In this document: piece after piece, positions 1 to 7,008 of the stretch
Numbering within the stretch: the first letter of the stretch is position 1
How the letters are laid out: each line of letters opens with the position of its first letter
Translations under genes and position numbers: made by a program
Origin: Candidatus Portnoybacteria bacterium CG10_big_fil_rev_8_21_14_0_10_36_7
GTDB lineage: Bacteria > Patescibacteriota > Minisyncoccia > Portnoybacterales > PFDW01
Assembly: GCA_002793835.1 (NCBI GenBank)
Contig: PFDW01000072.1
Coordinates: forward strand, 3,823 to 16,361
DNA: 12,539 nucleotides
Direction of reading: 5' to 3'
The notes under the pieces: generated by a model
What the model was told of the DNA's origin: nothing
The model's input: only the letters and a program-made list of their open reading frames with translations
Database searches by the model: none

Positions 1-931
1 ACTCTAAGCCGAATGATATTTGTTTGCAACCAGCCAGTTTCATTTTAACAACTAATGATTCTGACAATGTATTGGCTCGAGACATAGCAAGCCAAGCAAG
101 ATTAATTTTTTTTGATATAATTAAGTCACAAATTTCCGCAGCTCTTTTTTGATTTAATGTGAATGTGTCATCCCAAACATTCAGCTCTCGAAATTTATAT
201 TTAGTAATGCATTCTTCAATTTCTGTTATGACATTATTAGTCGAGCGGAATCTAACGTTACGGCCCCACATCTTTTGCGAAATACAGTGAGCGCAAAAAA
301 AAGCGCAACCTCTCGATGTTAATATCGCCCCAGCTCTTCCTTTAGCGACTCTCTTCGTAACAGCAGGATAATAAAGGTCTAAGTCAAATAAATCGCGAGC
401 TGGGAATGGAATCATATCTAAGTTAGCTATTAAAGGTCTAGCTTGATTAGCAATTATTTTATTCTCTCTCTTGTAGAATAACCCTTTAATTTCTGAAAAA
501 TTATTGGGTTTTTTGAGTATGGCGTCCACTAATTCGTAAAAAGTAATCTCACCTTCGCCGGCGACTAAAAAATCTATATAGGGATTTTGTATCGTTTCCT
601 TCGGGAATACCGTAGGATGGATCCCCCCAACGACAGTGATGATTTTATTATCTATTTCAGTTTTGATGATCTGTGTTATTTTAAGTACATGATTCATCGT
701 TGGGGTTGGGCAAGTTATACCAACTAAGTCTGGGTTTTTAGCACATACAATTTGTTTTATTTGATCATAGCCGAGACCCCTAACTTCGGCATCTAAAATA
801 ACGATTTCACATTTGATTCGCTCCCTTAAATATGCAGCTAGGTATGCCAAATTCAGAGGCATAGAGTGGCCTCCCGACTCTTTTATTCCCTCAAAATTAG
901 TATATGGGGGATTAATTAGTAAAATTTTCAT
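1..931 (-). CDS. B12-binding domain radical SAM protein, C-terminus cut by window edge
   Basis: My own translation from the ATG at 931 down to base 1 is open for 310 codons, with no stop before the window edge, so the C-terminus is missing. The N-terminal ~140 residues look like a cobalamin-binding Rossmann domain: MKILLINPP start, GGIHPTV at about 102-108 and GEGE at 125-128. No DxHxxG cobalamin-ligand motif is seen, as is usual for B12-radical SAM proteins. The radical SAM core begins with a CxxxCxxC iron-sulphur motif, C209-AFF-C213-AH-C216, preceded by TSRG, followed by WDDTFT at about 253-258 and ending in FGLE at 307-310. The usual CP at the motif start is CA here. It is the last visible gene of the minus operon, starting 4 bases after the upstream stop and without a clear Shine-Dalgarno, so it is probably translationally coupled. 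The family uses SAM and a 4Fe-4S cluster, often for C-methylation; the substrate is unknown. Confidence 0.88.
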   Translation of the reverse strand, partial: MKILLINPPYTNFEGIKESGGHSMPLNLAYLAAYLRERIKCEIVILDAEVRGLGYDQIKQIVCAKNPDLVGITCPTPTMNHVLKITQIIKTEIDNKIITVVGGIHPTVFPKETIQNPYIDFLVAGEGEITFYELVDAILKKPNNFSEIKGLFYKRENKIIANQARPLIANLDMIPFPARDLFDLDLYYPAVTKRVAKGRAGAILTSRGCAFFCAHCISQKMWGRNVRFRSTNNVITEIEECITKYKFRELNVWDDTFTLNQKRAAEICDLIISKKINLAWLAMSRANTLSESLVVKMKLAGCKQISFGLE

Positions 932-935
932 AAAT

Positions 936-2384
936 TTAGGCAAATTTTTTCAGCCCTTCTTTTTTAGTATTTTTAAAAATTAATGCTATGCCCATTTTTG
1001 CTTGTCGAATTATGTGAGTTAAGTTTTTCGTGCGGAGTATTCTTTTAATTATAAAATTAGGGCGTAAATAAAATTTTCTGTCTGCCAGTTTAACAAAATT
1101 GTCAATTTCTGTTTCGCTTAATTTTTCTTTTGTTAGAGAGGGCGCTCCATTTGTTTCAATGCCTGCTAGGTATCTTTCCCAGTAATCTCGTCTGATTTGA
1201 TTAGTCTTAACGCCATATTCAAATAAATCGCTGCCTGGAATTAAAATCGTCTTGCTAAAGATTGCAAAAGAAGGCTGCATTTTTAGTGATAAATTTATAG
1301 TTTTATTTATGGTGTCTGGCGTTTCATTTGGTGCCCCAATCATAAAATATCCATAAACCTCTATGCCAACTTTTTTGCAAATTTCTGCGCATTTGATAGA
1401 TTGTTCAACTCTTATTCCCTTTTTTAAAGTATTAAGTACATTATTATCACCTGACTCAAAGCCAAATCTAATTCTGTAGCAACCAGATTTTTTCATAGCC
1501 AATAGTACATCCTCATCAACCATGTCGACTCTTTCGCGACACTCCCAGGCAATATTTAATTTTTTGATTTCTTTACACAATTGTAGGGCCCATACCTTGT
1601 CAATAATGATATTATCATCAAAAAACATAAATTCTTTGATGCCATGAATATCTCTTATCGCCTTAATTTCTAGAGCTATGTTTATTGGAGAACGGCGTCT
1701 CCAATTTCGACCCATTCGATTTTGCCGGTCACAAAATACACAATTAAATGGACATCCACGCGTCGCTATTATTGTAGCAAAATGTTTTTTTTGAGAAAAT
1801 ACATCAAAATATTTTTTTATTGGCAGTAGGTGCCTTGCTGGATATGGCAATGTGTCAAGGTCGTTAATAAGTGGACGCAAACCATTGACAATTACGGCCT
1901 CATCTTTTTTAAATGCTAGGCCTAAAATTTTTTCATAGGGAATGTTTTTTTTACCATCAATTTTTTCCAATAATTCAATAATGGTCTTTTCGCCTTCACC
2001 AAGTACTCCGAAATCAAATTCGCCTAATTTTAAGGAAGAATGAGGCATTGAGGTAACGTTAGGCCCACCTAATATAGTAATTATTTTTTTATCAATATTT
2101 TTAACTTGTGTAGCAATTTCTTTTGCCAGTATATAGCTCCATGTCATCGCATAAAAGCCAACTATTTGTGGTTTGAGTTCGTAGCATGTATCTTGTATCT
2201 TGTCTCTATAGTTTGTTTCAGTATCGCAGTCTATGATGGTAACTTGGTAGTCATTTTTTTCTAATATCGCCGCAATATATGCCAAACCAAGAGGCGGGTA
2301 AATACCACGTTGTTCTTCGAGCTCTTTTTCATATTGACCCGTAGTTGCTTGCCGCAAACTCGGATTAATTAGTAGTATCCTCAT
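936..2384 (-). CDS. B12-binding domain radical SAM protein
   Basis: This is a full-length 482-residue member of the cobalamin-dependent radical SAM group. An N-terminal B12-binding-like Rossmann domain occupies about residues 1-150, with the ILLINP start, PPLGLAYIAAIL at 30-41, GG at 106-107 and GEGE at 130-133. It is followed by a radical SAM core whose cluster motif is C211-PFN-C215-VF-C218. FFDDNI in the core and FGFESG downstream fit the family. The C-terminal segment carries a RKFYLRPNFIIKRIL stretch that matches a corresponding one in the radical SAM gene at 5421-6845, so the two are close paralogues. The usual GGxHPT loop reads GGPNVTS here, so the histidine is absent. The start is 5 bases after the stop of the GT2 gene; a GGA lies directly against the ATG, too close to be a good Shine-Dalgarno. 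The expected activity is radical methylation or another radical step on a glycan or lipid; this is inferred from context only. Confidence 0.9.
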   Translation of the reverse strand: MRILLINPSLRQATTGQYEKELEEQRGIYPPLGLAYIAAILEKNDYQVTIIDCDTETNYRDKIQDTCYELKPQIVGFYAMTWSYILAKEIATQVKNIDKKIITILGGPNVTSMPHSSLKLGEFDFGVLGEGEKTIIELLEKIDGKKNIPYEKILGLAFKKDEAVIVNGLRPLINDLDTLPYPARHLLPIKKYFDVFSQKKHFATIIATRGCPFNCVFCDRQNRMGRNWRRRSPINIALEIKAIRDIHGIKEFMFFDDNIIIDKVWALQLCKEIKKLNIAWECRERVDMVDEDVLLAMKKSGCYRIRFGFESGDNNVLNTLKKGIRVEQSIKCAEICKKVGIEVYGYFMIGAPNETPDTINKTINLSLKMQPSFAIFSKTILIPGSDLFEYGVKTNQIRRDYWERYLAGIETNGAPSLTKEKLSETEIDNFVKLADRKFYLRPNFIIKRILRTKNLTHIIRQAKMGIALIFKNTKKEGLKKFA

Positions 2385-2389
2385 TCCTT

Positions 2390-3301
2390 TTATCTTTTTC
2401 TTGTAAAGCTTATTTGGTCAGCTAATAATCCAAAAAAAACAATCTGAAAACCAACTATAATTAGTACTGATATTGTGGCATCGCCGAAAAAAGTCTCTCC
2501 ATATGAGGATATGTATACAAACATCGCTATCCCTGTAATTATTAATGTTAACCCCGTATATACAAAGAATCTTAGTGGTTTAAAATGAATATACATGCGA
2601 AACATTGTTGGCAATACTATGCTAGGATATTTTAATCTCATTCTAATAAATGATTTGCCTGTTTGTCGTTGATGGAAAGTTGTTGATACTTCCATTATGC
2701 GCATATGTTTGCCCCATGAATCAATGATCAGTTGTTGTGTCTCATTGTAGTTTTTTATAATGTTGAAACTTTTTAAGTATCTTTTGTGGAAAGCCATTAA
2801 TCCTGTTGTGGCGTCGGTTATTTTCATTCCTACAATTTTTGAAACGAGCCAGGCAAAAAATTTATTACCAATCTTTCTATAGATTGGCATTTTGTATTGG
2901 AGGCCACCCATTAAACGTGAACCAAAAACGCAATCTGCCCTATCATTCAAGATTGGTCTCACAACTGTTTCGATATCCTTGGGGTCATTTTGTAGATCTG
3001 CGTCAATTTTAACTGCGATGTCAGCTCCAATTTCTAGGGCGCTCTCCATGCCAGTTCTGGTAGCTGCTCCTAGCCCTTTATTTTGTGGGTGGCTGACAAC
3101 TTTTCTGATGTTAGCTGCCTTGGCTATCGTTGCTGTGTCGTCTTTAGATCCGTCATCTATAACAATTATATCCACCACATAATCTTTTTGGTTTTTCCCT
3201 TGATAGTTCGTTTTAATTATTTTTATGACCTGGTCAATGGTTTTACATTCATTATACGCAGGTATAAATACCACAACGTAAGGTAGGCTAAATCTTTCCA
3301 T
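2390..3301 (-). CDS. GT2 glycosyltransferase, polyprenyl-phosphate (DPM1/GtrB-like) type, with two C-terminal membrane helices
   Basis: This 303-residue protein has a GT-A fold glycosyltransferase family 2 domain at about residues 8-235. Visible motifs are IPAYNE (13-18), IDDGSKDDT (48-56) for nucleotide binding, NKGLGAA (84-90), the metal-binding DAD (110-112) within DADLQNDP, and TDATTGLMAF (172-181). Two hydrophobic segments follow, at roughly 245-266 and 277-295, which should anchor it in the cytoplasmic membrane. This layout is typical of enzymes that move a sugar from a nucleotide donor to undecaprenyl or dolichyl phosphate. The length is slightly under that of GtrB-type proteins. The gene overlaps the end of the aminotransferase gene by 14 bases, which suggests translational coupling, and no Shine-Dalgarno is evident. 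Which sugar is transferred cannot be told; the neighbouring aminotransferase and epimerase may make the donor. Confidence 0.9.
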   Translation of the reverse strand: MERFSLPYVVVFIPAYNECKTIDQVIKIIKTNYQGKNQKDYVVDIIVIDDGSKDDTATIAKAANIRKVVSHPQNKGLGAATRTGMESALEIGADIAVKIDADLQNDPKDIETVVRPILNDRADCVFGSRLMGGLQYKMPIYRKIGNKFFAWLVSKIVGMKITDATTGLMAFHKRYLKSFNIIKNYNETQQLIIDSWGKHMRIMEVSTTFHQRQTGKSFIRMRLKYPSIVLPTMFRMYIHFKPLRFFVYTGLTLIITGIAMFVYISSYGETFFGDATISVLIIVGFQIVFFGLLADQISFTRKR

Positions 3302-4409
3302 ATATTTTTTTAATTAATTTATTAGTTTTATCCGCAATTATATCTAAATCCTTTTTAGTCAAATCAGGATACATCGGTAGAGTAATAATTGAGGAACTTA
3401 ATCTCTCAGTATTGGGAAGTTTATTTTTTTGGAATTTTTTAAATAGTTTTTGCTTGTGTACGGGTGGAGAGAAATGAACCGATGCACCAACACCTTCTCG
3501 GTTAAGCGAGGCTACTAATTCATCGCGAATCTCTTGCTTAACCTTGATTGTATACATTTGATAAACATGTGATGAATTAGACCCAGTGGTGGGTGTTTCA
3601 AGTAACGACGCATCAAGTCTTTTGGTTAAATATTCTGAGTGTTTGACTCGCAATTCATTAAGTTTATTAATTTTTTTCAGTTGTTCTATACCAATGCCAG
3701 CTAGAATCCCACTCATTCTTAAGTTCCATCCTGGCATAATTGCGTCTCTTTGCCAAATAAATTTTTTATTTTGTGTTTTGTCTATTCCATGTGAAATCAG
3801 CACTTTTATTTTGTGAATTAGCGCTGCATCGTTTGATGTTATCATACCCCCTTCACCAGTTGTCATATTCTTAGTGGGGAAGAAAGAAAAACAACCAGTA
3901 CCGAATGAGCCAGTTTTTTTATTTCTAAAAGTCGCGCCAATTGCTTCTGCTGAGTCTTCAATTAAAGCTAATTTATATTTATTAGCTAGATTTGTGATGC
4001 CGTCCATTTGACAGCTTTGCCCAGCAAAGTGAACGGGGATTATGGCTTCGGTTCGAGAATTAATTAATGGCTTTATATGTTTAATAGAAGTATTCCCAGT
4101 TAAGTAATCTATATCAGCAAATACTGGTACAGCGCCAGCTGTGATAACAGCGTTCGCTGTGGCCACAAATGTAAAGCTAGGTATGATAACCTCTCCGGTA
4201 ATATTTTGCGCTTTAAGGCTAGCAAATAATGCGGAGGCACATGAATTAATTGTAAGTGCGTATTTAACGCCGATATATCTAGCAAATGATTCTTCGAACT
4301 CTTCGTTGAATGGTCCATGTGTAAGCCAGCTACTTTTAAGAACCTCTTTTATTTTTTTAAATTCTTTTTGATTGATCGATGGTTTGCACAGTGGTATTTT
4401 TTTAGTCAT
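3288..4409 (-). CDS. DegT/DnrJ/EryC1 family PLP-dependent sugar aminotransferase
   Basis: This 373-residue protein is of normal length for the family and complete. The start IPLCKP with SSWLTHGP near 26-33 is characteristic of nucleotide-sugar aminotransferases. The PLP-binding region is visible as NSCASALFASL (55-65), EDSAEAIGA (151-159) and GTGCFSFFPTKNMTTGEGGMI (around 170-190), with K180 as the probable Schiff-base lysine. The presence of this lysine argues against the ColD-type 3-dehydratase branch, where it is a histidine. Such enzymes transfer an amino group from glutamate to a keto-sugar, usually at C-4 or C-3; the TTGEGGM and SFGTG wording most resembles the 4-aminotransferases such as perosamine synthase, but this is only by eye. 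It overlaps the epimerase gene by 8 bases and the GT2 gene by 14, so the three are probably co-translated. The exact sugar product is unknown. Confidence 0.93.
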   Translation of the reverse strand: MTKKIPLCKPSINQKEFKKIKEVLKSSWLTHGPFNEEFEESFARYIGVKYALTINSCASALFASLKAQNITGEVIIPSFTFVATANAVITAGAVPVFADIDYLTGNTSIKHIKPLINSRTEAIIPVHFAGQSCQMDGITNLANKYKLALIEDSAEAIGATFRNKKTGSFGTGCFSFFPTKNMTTGEGGMITSNDAALIHKIKVLISHGIDKTQNKKFIWQRDAIMPGWNLRMSGILAGIGIEQLKKINKLNELRVKHSEYLTKRLDASLLETPTTGSNSSHVYQMYTIKVKQEIRDELVASLNREGVGASVHFSPPVHKQKLFKKFQKNKLPNTERLSSSIITLPMYPDLTKKDLDIIADKTNKLIKKIYGKI

Positions 4410-5403
4410 TTTGATTGATATAATTAATATATTCCTTTATTCCTTCTTCTAGAGAATATTTTGGATCATAGCCTAATATTGTTTTGGCTTTATTAATGTT
4501 TAATGCGCCACGTTTAGGCCTGGTATTGTCAGCTGGGATGACCCTAGATTTCAATTTGGGGTAATATGTTTTTAGGATCTCAGCCAAATTTTTTAATGAT
4601 CTTGCTTCACCGCGCGTTATATTAAAAATTTCATTTTTTGCTTTATTAGAAAGAATCGCCAGTACGAACCCTTCTGCGACGTCATCAATATAAGAAAAAT
4701 CTAAAAAATTTTCGCCACCTCCTTCAAGGATTATTTCTTTATCGTTTATCGCATTCTCTATAAATATTTGACAAACGCGTTTGTTGCAATCAGTTGGACC
4801 ATAAACAGCTGATGGTCTAATAATCGTATAATCAATTCCAAAGCGCGTCCCAAATCCTTTTATTATATTTTCTCCTGCTAGTTTAGTTCCGCCGTAAACA
4901 TCTATTGGATTGGTGGGATGGTTTTCATCGGCTGGACTATATTTAAAGTTACCATAAACAAAACTGGATGATGCGTATACTAATCGTTTTACAAAATTTA
5001 CTGTTCCTATGGATTTAATAATATTCACTAGGCCATTAAAATTGATATCAAGTGCTTCGGAGGAAAATTTATTTGATACATTTGCTAATGGTATTTGCGC
5101 AAGATGAACTATTGTGTCTGGCTGATATTCCAATAATGCCGACATGAGTAATTTATTGTTACGAACATCATTATTAATGAAAACAGCGCTGTCTCCTATT
5201 GTACCTAATCTTTTTTTGAGACTTTTTATATATTTCGCCCTGCCTGTCTCTATAAAATTAAAGTATCGATCATAAACGAATACATTATGTCCAAGGTCAA
5301 TTAACTTTAGTGTAATTTTTGAGCCAATAAATCCTGCTCCTCCGACTATCATGATTTTTCTTGCACTAGTATTTTTTTTGATGTGTGTGCGTGATGTAGC
5401 CAT
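4402..5403 (-). CDS. NAD-dependent nucleotide-sugar epimerase/dehydratase (extended SDR)
   Basis: This 333-residue extended short-chain dehydrogenase acts on nucleotide sugars. The N-terminal Rossmann motif is GGAGFIG (21-27), followed by a candidate adenine/ribose-contact acid in VYDRY (53-57). The catalytic residues are visible as the YASSS serines (145-147) and Y170xxxK174 in YGGTK. IRPSAVYGP and FSYIDDVAEG are family hallmarks of the substrate-binding part. A short tail of about 15 polar residues precedes the Rossmann strand; the ATG at 5403 is still the best start because TAGGA sits about 9 bases upstream, one of the few plausible Shine-Dalgarno sites in the window. The product is likely a UDP- or dTDP-sugar 4-epimerase or dehydratase; the sequence does not distinguish them. 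It lies 17 bases after the radical SAM gene and overlaps the aminotransferase gene by 8, so the pair probably feeds one sugar pathway. Confidence 0.92.
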   Translation of the reverse strand: MATSRTHIKKNTSARKIMIVGGAGFIGSKITLKLIDLGHNVFVYDRYFNFIETGRAKYIKSLKKRLGTIGDSAVFINNDVRNNKLLMSALLEYQPDTIVHLAQIPLANVSNKFSSEALDINFNGLVNIIKSIGTVNFVKRLVYASSSFVYGNFKYSPADENHPTNPIDVYGGTKLAGENIIKGFGTRFGIDYTIIRPSAVYGPTDCNKRVCQIFIENAINDKEIILEGGGENFLDFSYIDDVAEGFVLAILSNKAKNEIFNITRGEARSLKNLAEILKTYYPKLKSRVIPADNTRPKRGALNINKAKTILGYDPKYSLEEGIKEYINYINQND

Positions 5404-5420
5404 GAATATTTTTTCCTAGA
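5394..5420 (-). promoter_or_regulatory. Ribosome binding site deciding the epimerase start
   Basis: On the minus strand the gap between the radical SAM stop (5421-5423) and the ATG at 5403 reads CTAGGAAAAAATATTC just before the ATG. The AGGA core lies about 9-10 bases ahead of the start. This favours ATG 5403 over any later methionine and explains the slightly long N-terminus. Most other genes in the window have no such site. Confidence 0.5.
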
Positions 5421-6845
5421 TTATACTTTGCTATGAGTTTTAGTACTGAATTTTTGTTTCCAAGTATTTTTAAGAATACTTTTAGCGCCATCGATTGAAT
5501 TTTTTAGCTCACCTTTGTTAAGTTTTCTTAATCGTCTTAAGATATATTTTGGTCGGAAATAAAATCGACGATAAGCTTTGTCTAAATAAGTTTTTAATTC
5601 ATCAGTGGGAATAGATGTTGCATTCATCATACAGTCGTCATAACGAATAGCATCCATACTGTTGTTCAATATCCAGTTATTAAGTTCAGCCTCCATTCTC
5701 AGTTCTGTGCCAGGAAATGGAGTGGTGAATCCAAAGTAAGCATAGTCTGTATCCAATTCGATTGCGAAATTTATCGTTTGTTCAATTGTCTCTTTTGTAT
5801 CATGCGGGTTGCCAATCATGAAATTAGTGACTACTTGTAGGCCCGCTTTTTTAGCTGTTGAGACTGCAGTTCTTATTTGTGCTAAGGTCAAATTCTTTTT
5901 TAGTTTTTTAAGTATCTCATCATTTCCTGATTCTACACCAAAAGTTACTGCGCAGCAGCCTGCCTTTTTCATTTTTTTATAAAGTGTTTCACTGACATTG
6001 TTTGCACGGCTATTACATGTCCAAATTAAGTCGTATTTCTTTTCAATCATTATATCGCAGAATCTTTCTAAATTTTTGTCTAATGTCAGTTCAGTGTCTT
6101 TAAAGGAAATTTCTTTTACGTCATAGTCTTTAATGAGTTGTTCTATTTCTTGTATCGTTCTTTCGGCTGATTGGCATCGAAAGTTTGCTCCAAACATTAT
6201 TGGATTGGCACAAAAAATACAGCGGAAAGGGCAACCTCTGCTTCGGACCATGCTAATAAAAGGAGTTCTTTTTGCATAAGGACTTTTATATTTATCTATC
6301 TGAAGCAATGAATACATAGGCATAGGTAGACTATCTAAGTCCTTTATAAGTCCTCTACGCTTATTTATTACAATTTTTTCTCCTTGTCTGAAAGCTAATC
6401 CATCGATTTTGTTAATATCCTGACCTTTGTCTAGCGCCTCAAGAAGCATAGTCGCCGTAATTTCACCTTCACCAATCACTGCAATATCAATAGCTTTGCA
6501 ACTTAACGCATGCTCAGTGGCTACGGTTGGGTGAATGCCGCCTATAATAATTGTAATGTTAGGGTTATTCTTTTTAAGGCCCTCAGCAATCTTAAAAGCC
6601 TGTGAAATGCTAACAGACATTGAAGAAATCCCAACAATTTGGCTTTTGTTTTCTATAACTTTTTTTACTATTTCACTAGTGCTTAAATTGTCGATTGAAG
6701 CATCAATTAGATTAATATTATATCCCTGCTTTGATAAATATGTGCCTAGTGCCAATAAGCCCATCGGCGGATATTTAAAGGATGTTATGGCTTTTTCTCC
6801 CGTTGATGGCTCTATTAATACGACATTTTTATTTTTAAATGACAT
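5421..6845 (-). CDS. B12-binding domain radical SAM protein, first gene of the minus-strand operon
   Basis: This is a complete 474-residue cobalamin-binding radical SAM protein. The B12-like domain spans about residues 7-150, with YPPMGLLALGTYL (25-37), GGIHPTV (112-118) and GEGE (135-138); no DxHxxG ligand motif is present. The radical SAM cluster motif is C205-PFR-C209-IF-C212 preceded by RSRG. Where the family usually has an acidic DD pair after the third strand, this protein reads SFKDTELT. FGVESGNDEIL and MIGNPHDTKETIEQTI are further core signatures. The C-terminus has RRFYFRPKYILRRLRKLN, shared with the gene at 936-2384. No good Shine-Dalgarno precedes the ATG. As promoter-proximal gene of the minus operon it leads the sugar-modification genes. 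Radical methylation of a glycan, lipid or sugar nucleotide is the likely type of chemistry, inferred from the family; the substrate is not known. Confidence 0.92.
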   Translation of the reverse strand: MSFKNKNVVLIEPSTGEKAITSFKYPPMGLLALGTYLSKQGYNINLIDASIDNLSTSEIVKKVIENKSQIVGISSMSVSISQAFKIAEGLKKNNPNITIIIGGIHPTVATEHALSCKAIDIAVIGEGEITATMLLEALDKGQDINKIDGLAFRQGEKIVINKRRGLIKDLDSLPMPMYSLLQIDKYKSPYAKRTPFISMVRSRGCPFRCIFCANPIMFGANFRCQSAERTIQEIEQLIKDYDVKEISFKDTELTLDKNLERFCDIMIEKKYDLIWTCNSRANNVSETLYKKMKKAGCCAVTFGVESGNDEILKKLKKNLTLAQIRTAVSTAKKAGLQVVTNFMIGNPHDTKETIEQTINFAIELDTDYAYFGFTTPFPGTELRMEAELNNWILNNSMDAIRYDDCMMNATSIPTDELKTYLDKAYRRFYFRPKYILRRLRKLNKGELKNSIDGAKSILKNTWKQKFSTKTHSKV

Positions 6846-7008
6846 ATGAGTTTTTTATATAATTAAATTAGTTTACCAAGTTTTTTTTAAATTAGCAATT
6901 ATAGGTGCTAATTTTTCTTGATGTTCTGGGTCTTTTCTGGTACTGTATTATATAATATCTGTAAACAATTATTTTGTGCGATCTAGTTTCTAGGGTCATT
7001 AATATAAT
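6846..7008. promoter_or_regulatory. Divergent intergenic promoter region between two operons
   Basis: This 163-base stretch is the only non-coding gap of note and separates the two divergent operons, so both promoters probably lie here. It is strongly AT-rich. ATTATATAAT at 6947-6956 is a perfect 10-base palindrome that contains a TATAAT -10-like hexamer on each strand (plus 6951-6956, minus 6952-6947). Neither hexamer has a convincing -35 at 16-18 bases. A second TATAAT lies at 7003-7008, directly against the ATG at 7009, too close to serve that start unless the transcript is leaderless or begins inside the gene. The promoter calls are weak; the regulatory role of the region rests on gene arrangement. 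Confidence 0.45.
6889..6914. repeat. Perfect 9-base inverted repeat in the divergent promoter region
   Basis: The arms AAATTAGCA (6889-6897) and TGCTAATTT (6906-6914) are exact reverse complements separated by an 8-base spacer. On the plus strand the right arm runs into a short T run, but the stem has only two G-C pairs per arm, so a terminator is unlikely. Its position about 45 bases upstream of the ATG at 6845 fits an operator for a dimeric regulator of the minus operon. Chance occurrence in AT-rich DNA is possible. Confidence 0.4.

Noticed and set aside
295..302. Apparent frameshift at the T8 tract in the leftmost radical SAM gene.
   Set aside because: Recounting gives exactly eight bases and codons TGC GCT TTT TTT TGC GCT CAC TGT, so the CxxxCxxC motif is in frame.
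2806..3286. Plus-strand open frames opposite the GT2 gene.
   Set aside because: They are antisense to well-conserved GT2 motifs, have no recognisable domain or ribosome site, and look like shadows.
6889..6916. Rho-independent terminator formed by the 9-base inverted repeat plus T run.
   Set aside because: The stem is almost all A-T, the T run is short, and no gene ends upstream on the plus strand.
6983..6993. CTAG-TTT-CTAG dyad as an operator.
   Set aside because: Four-base arms with a three-base spacer are too short to separate from chance.
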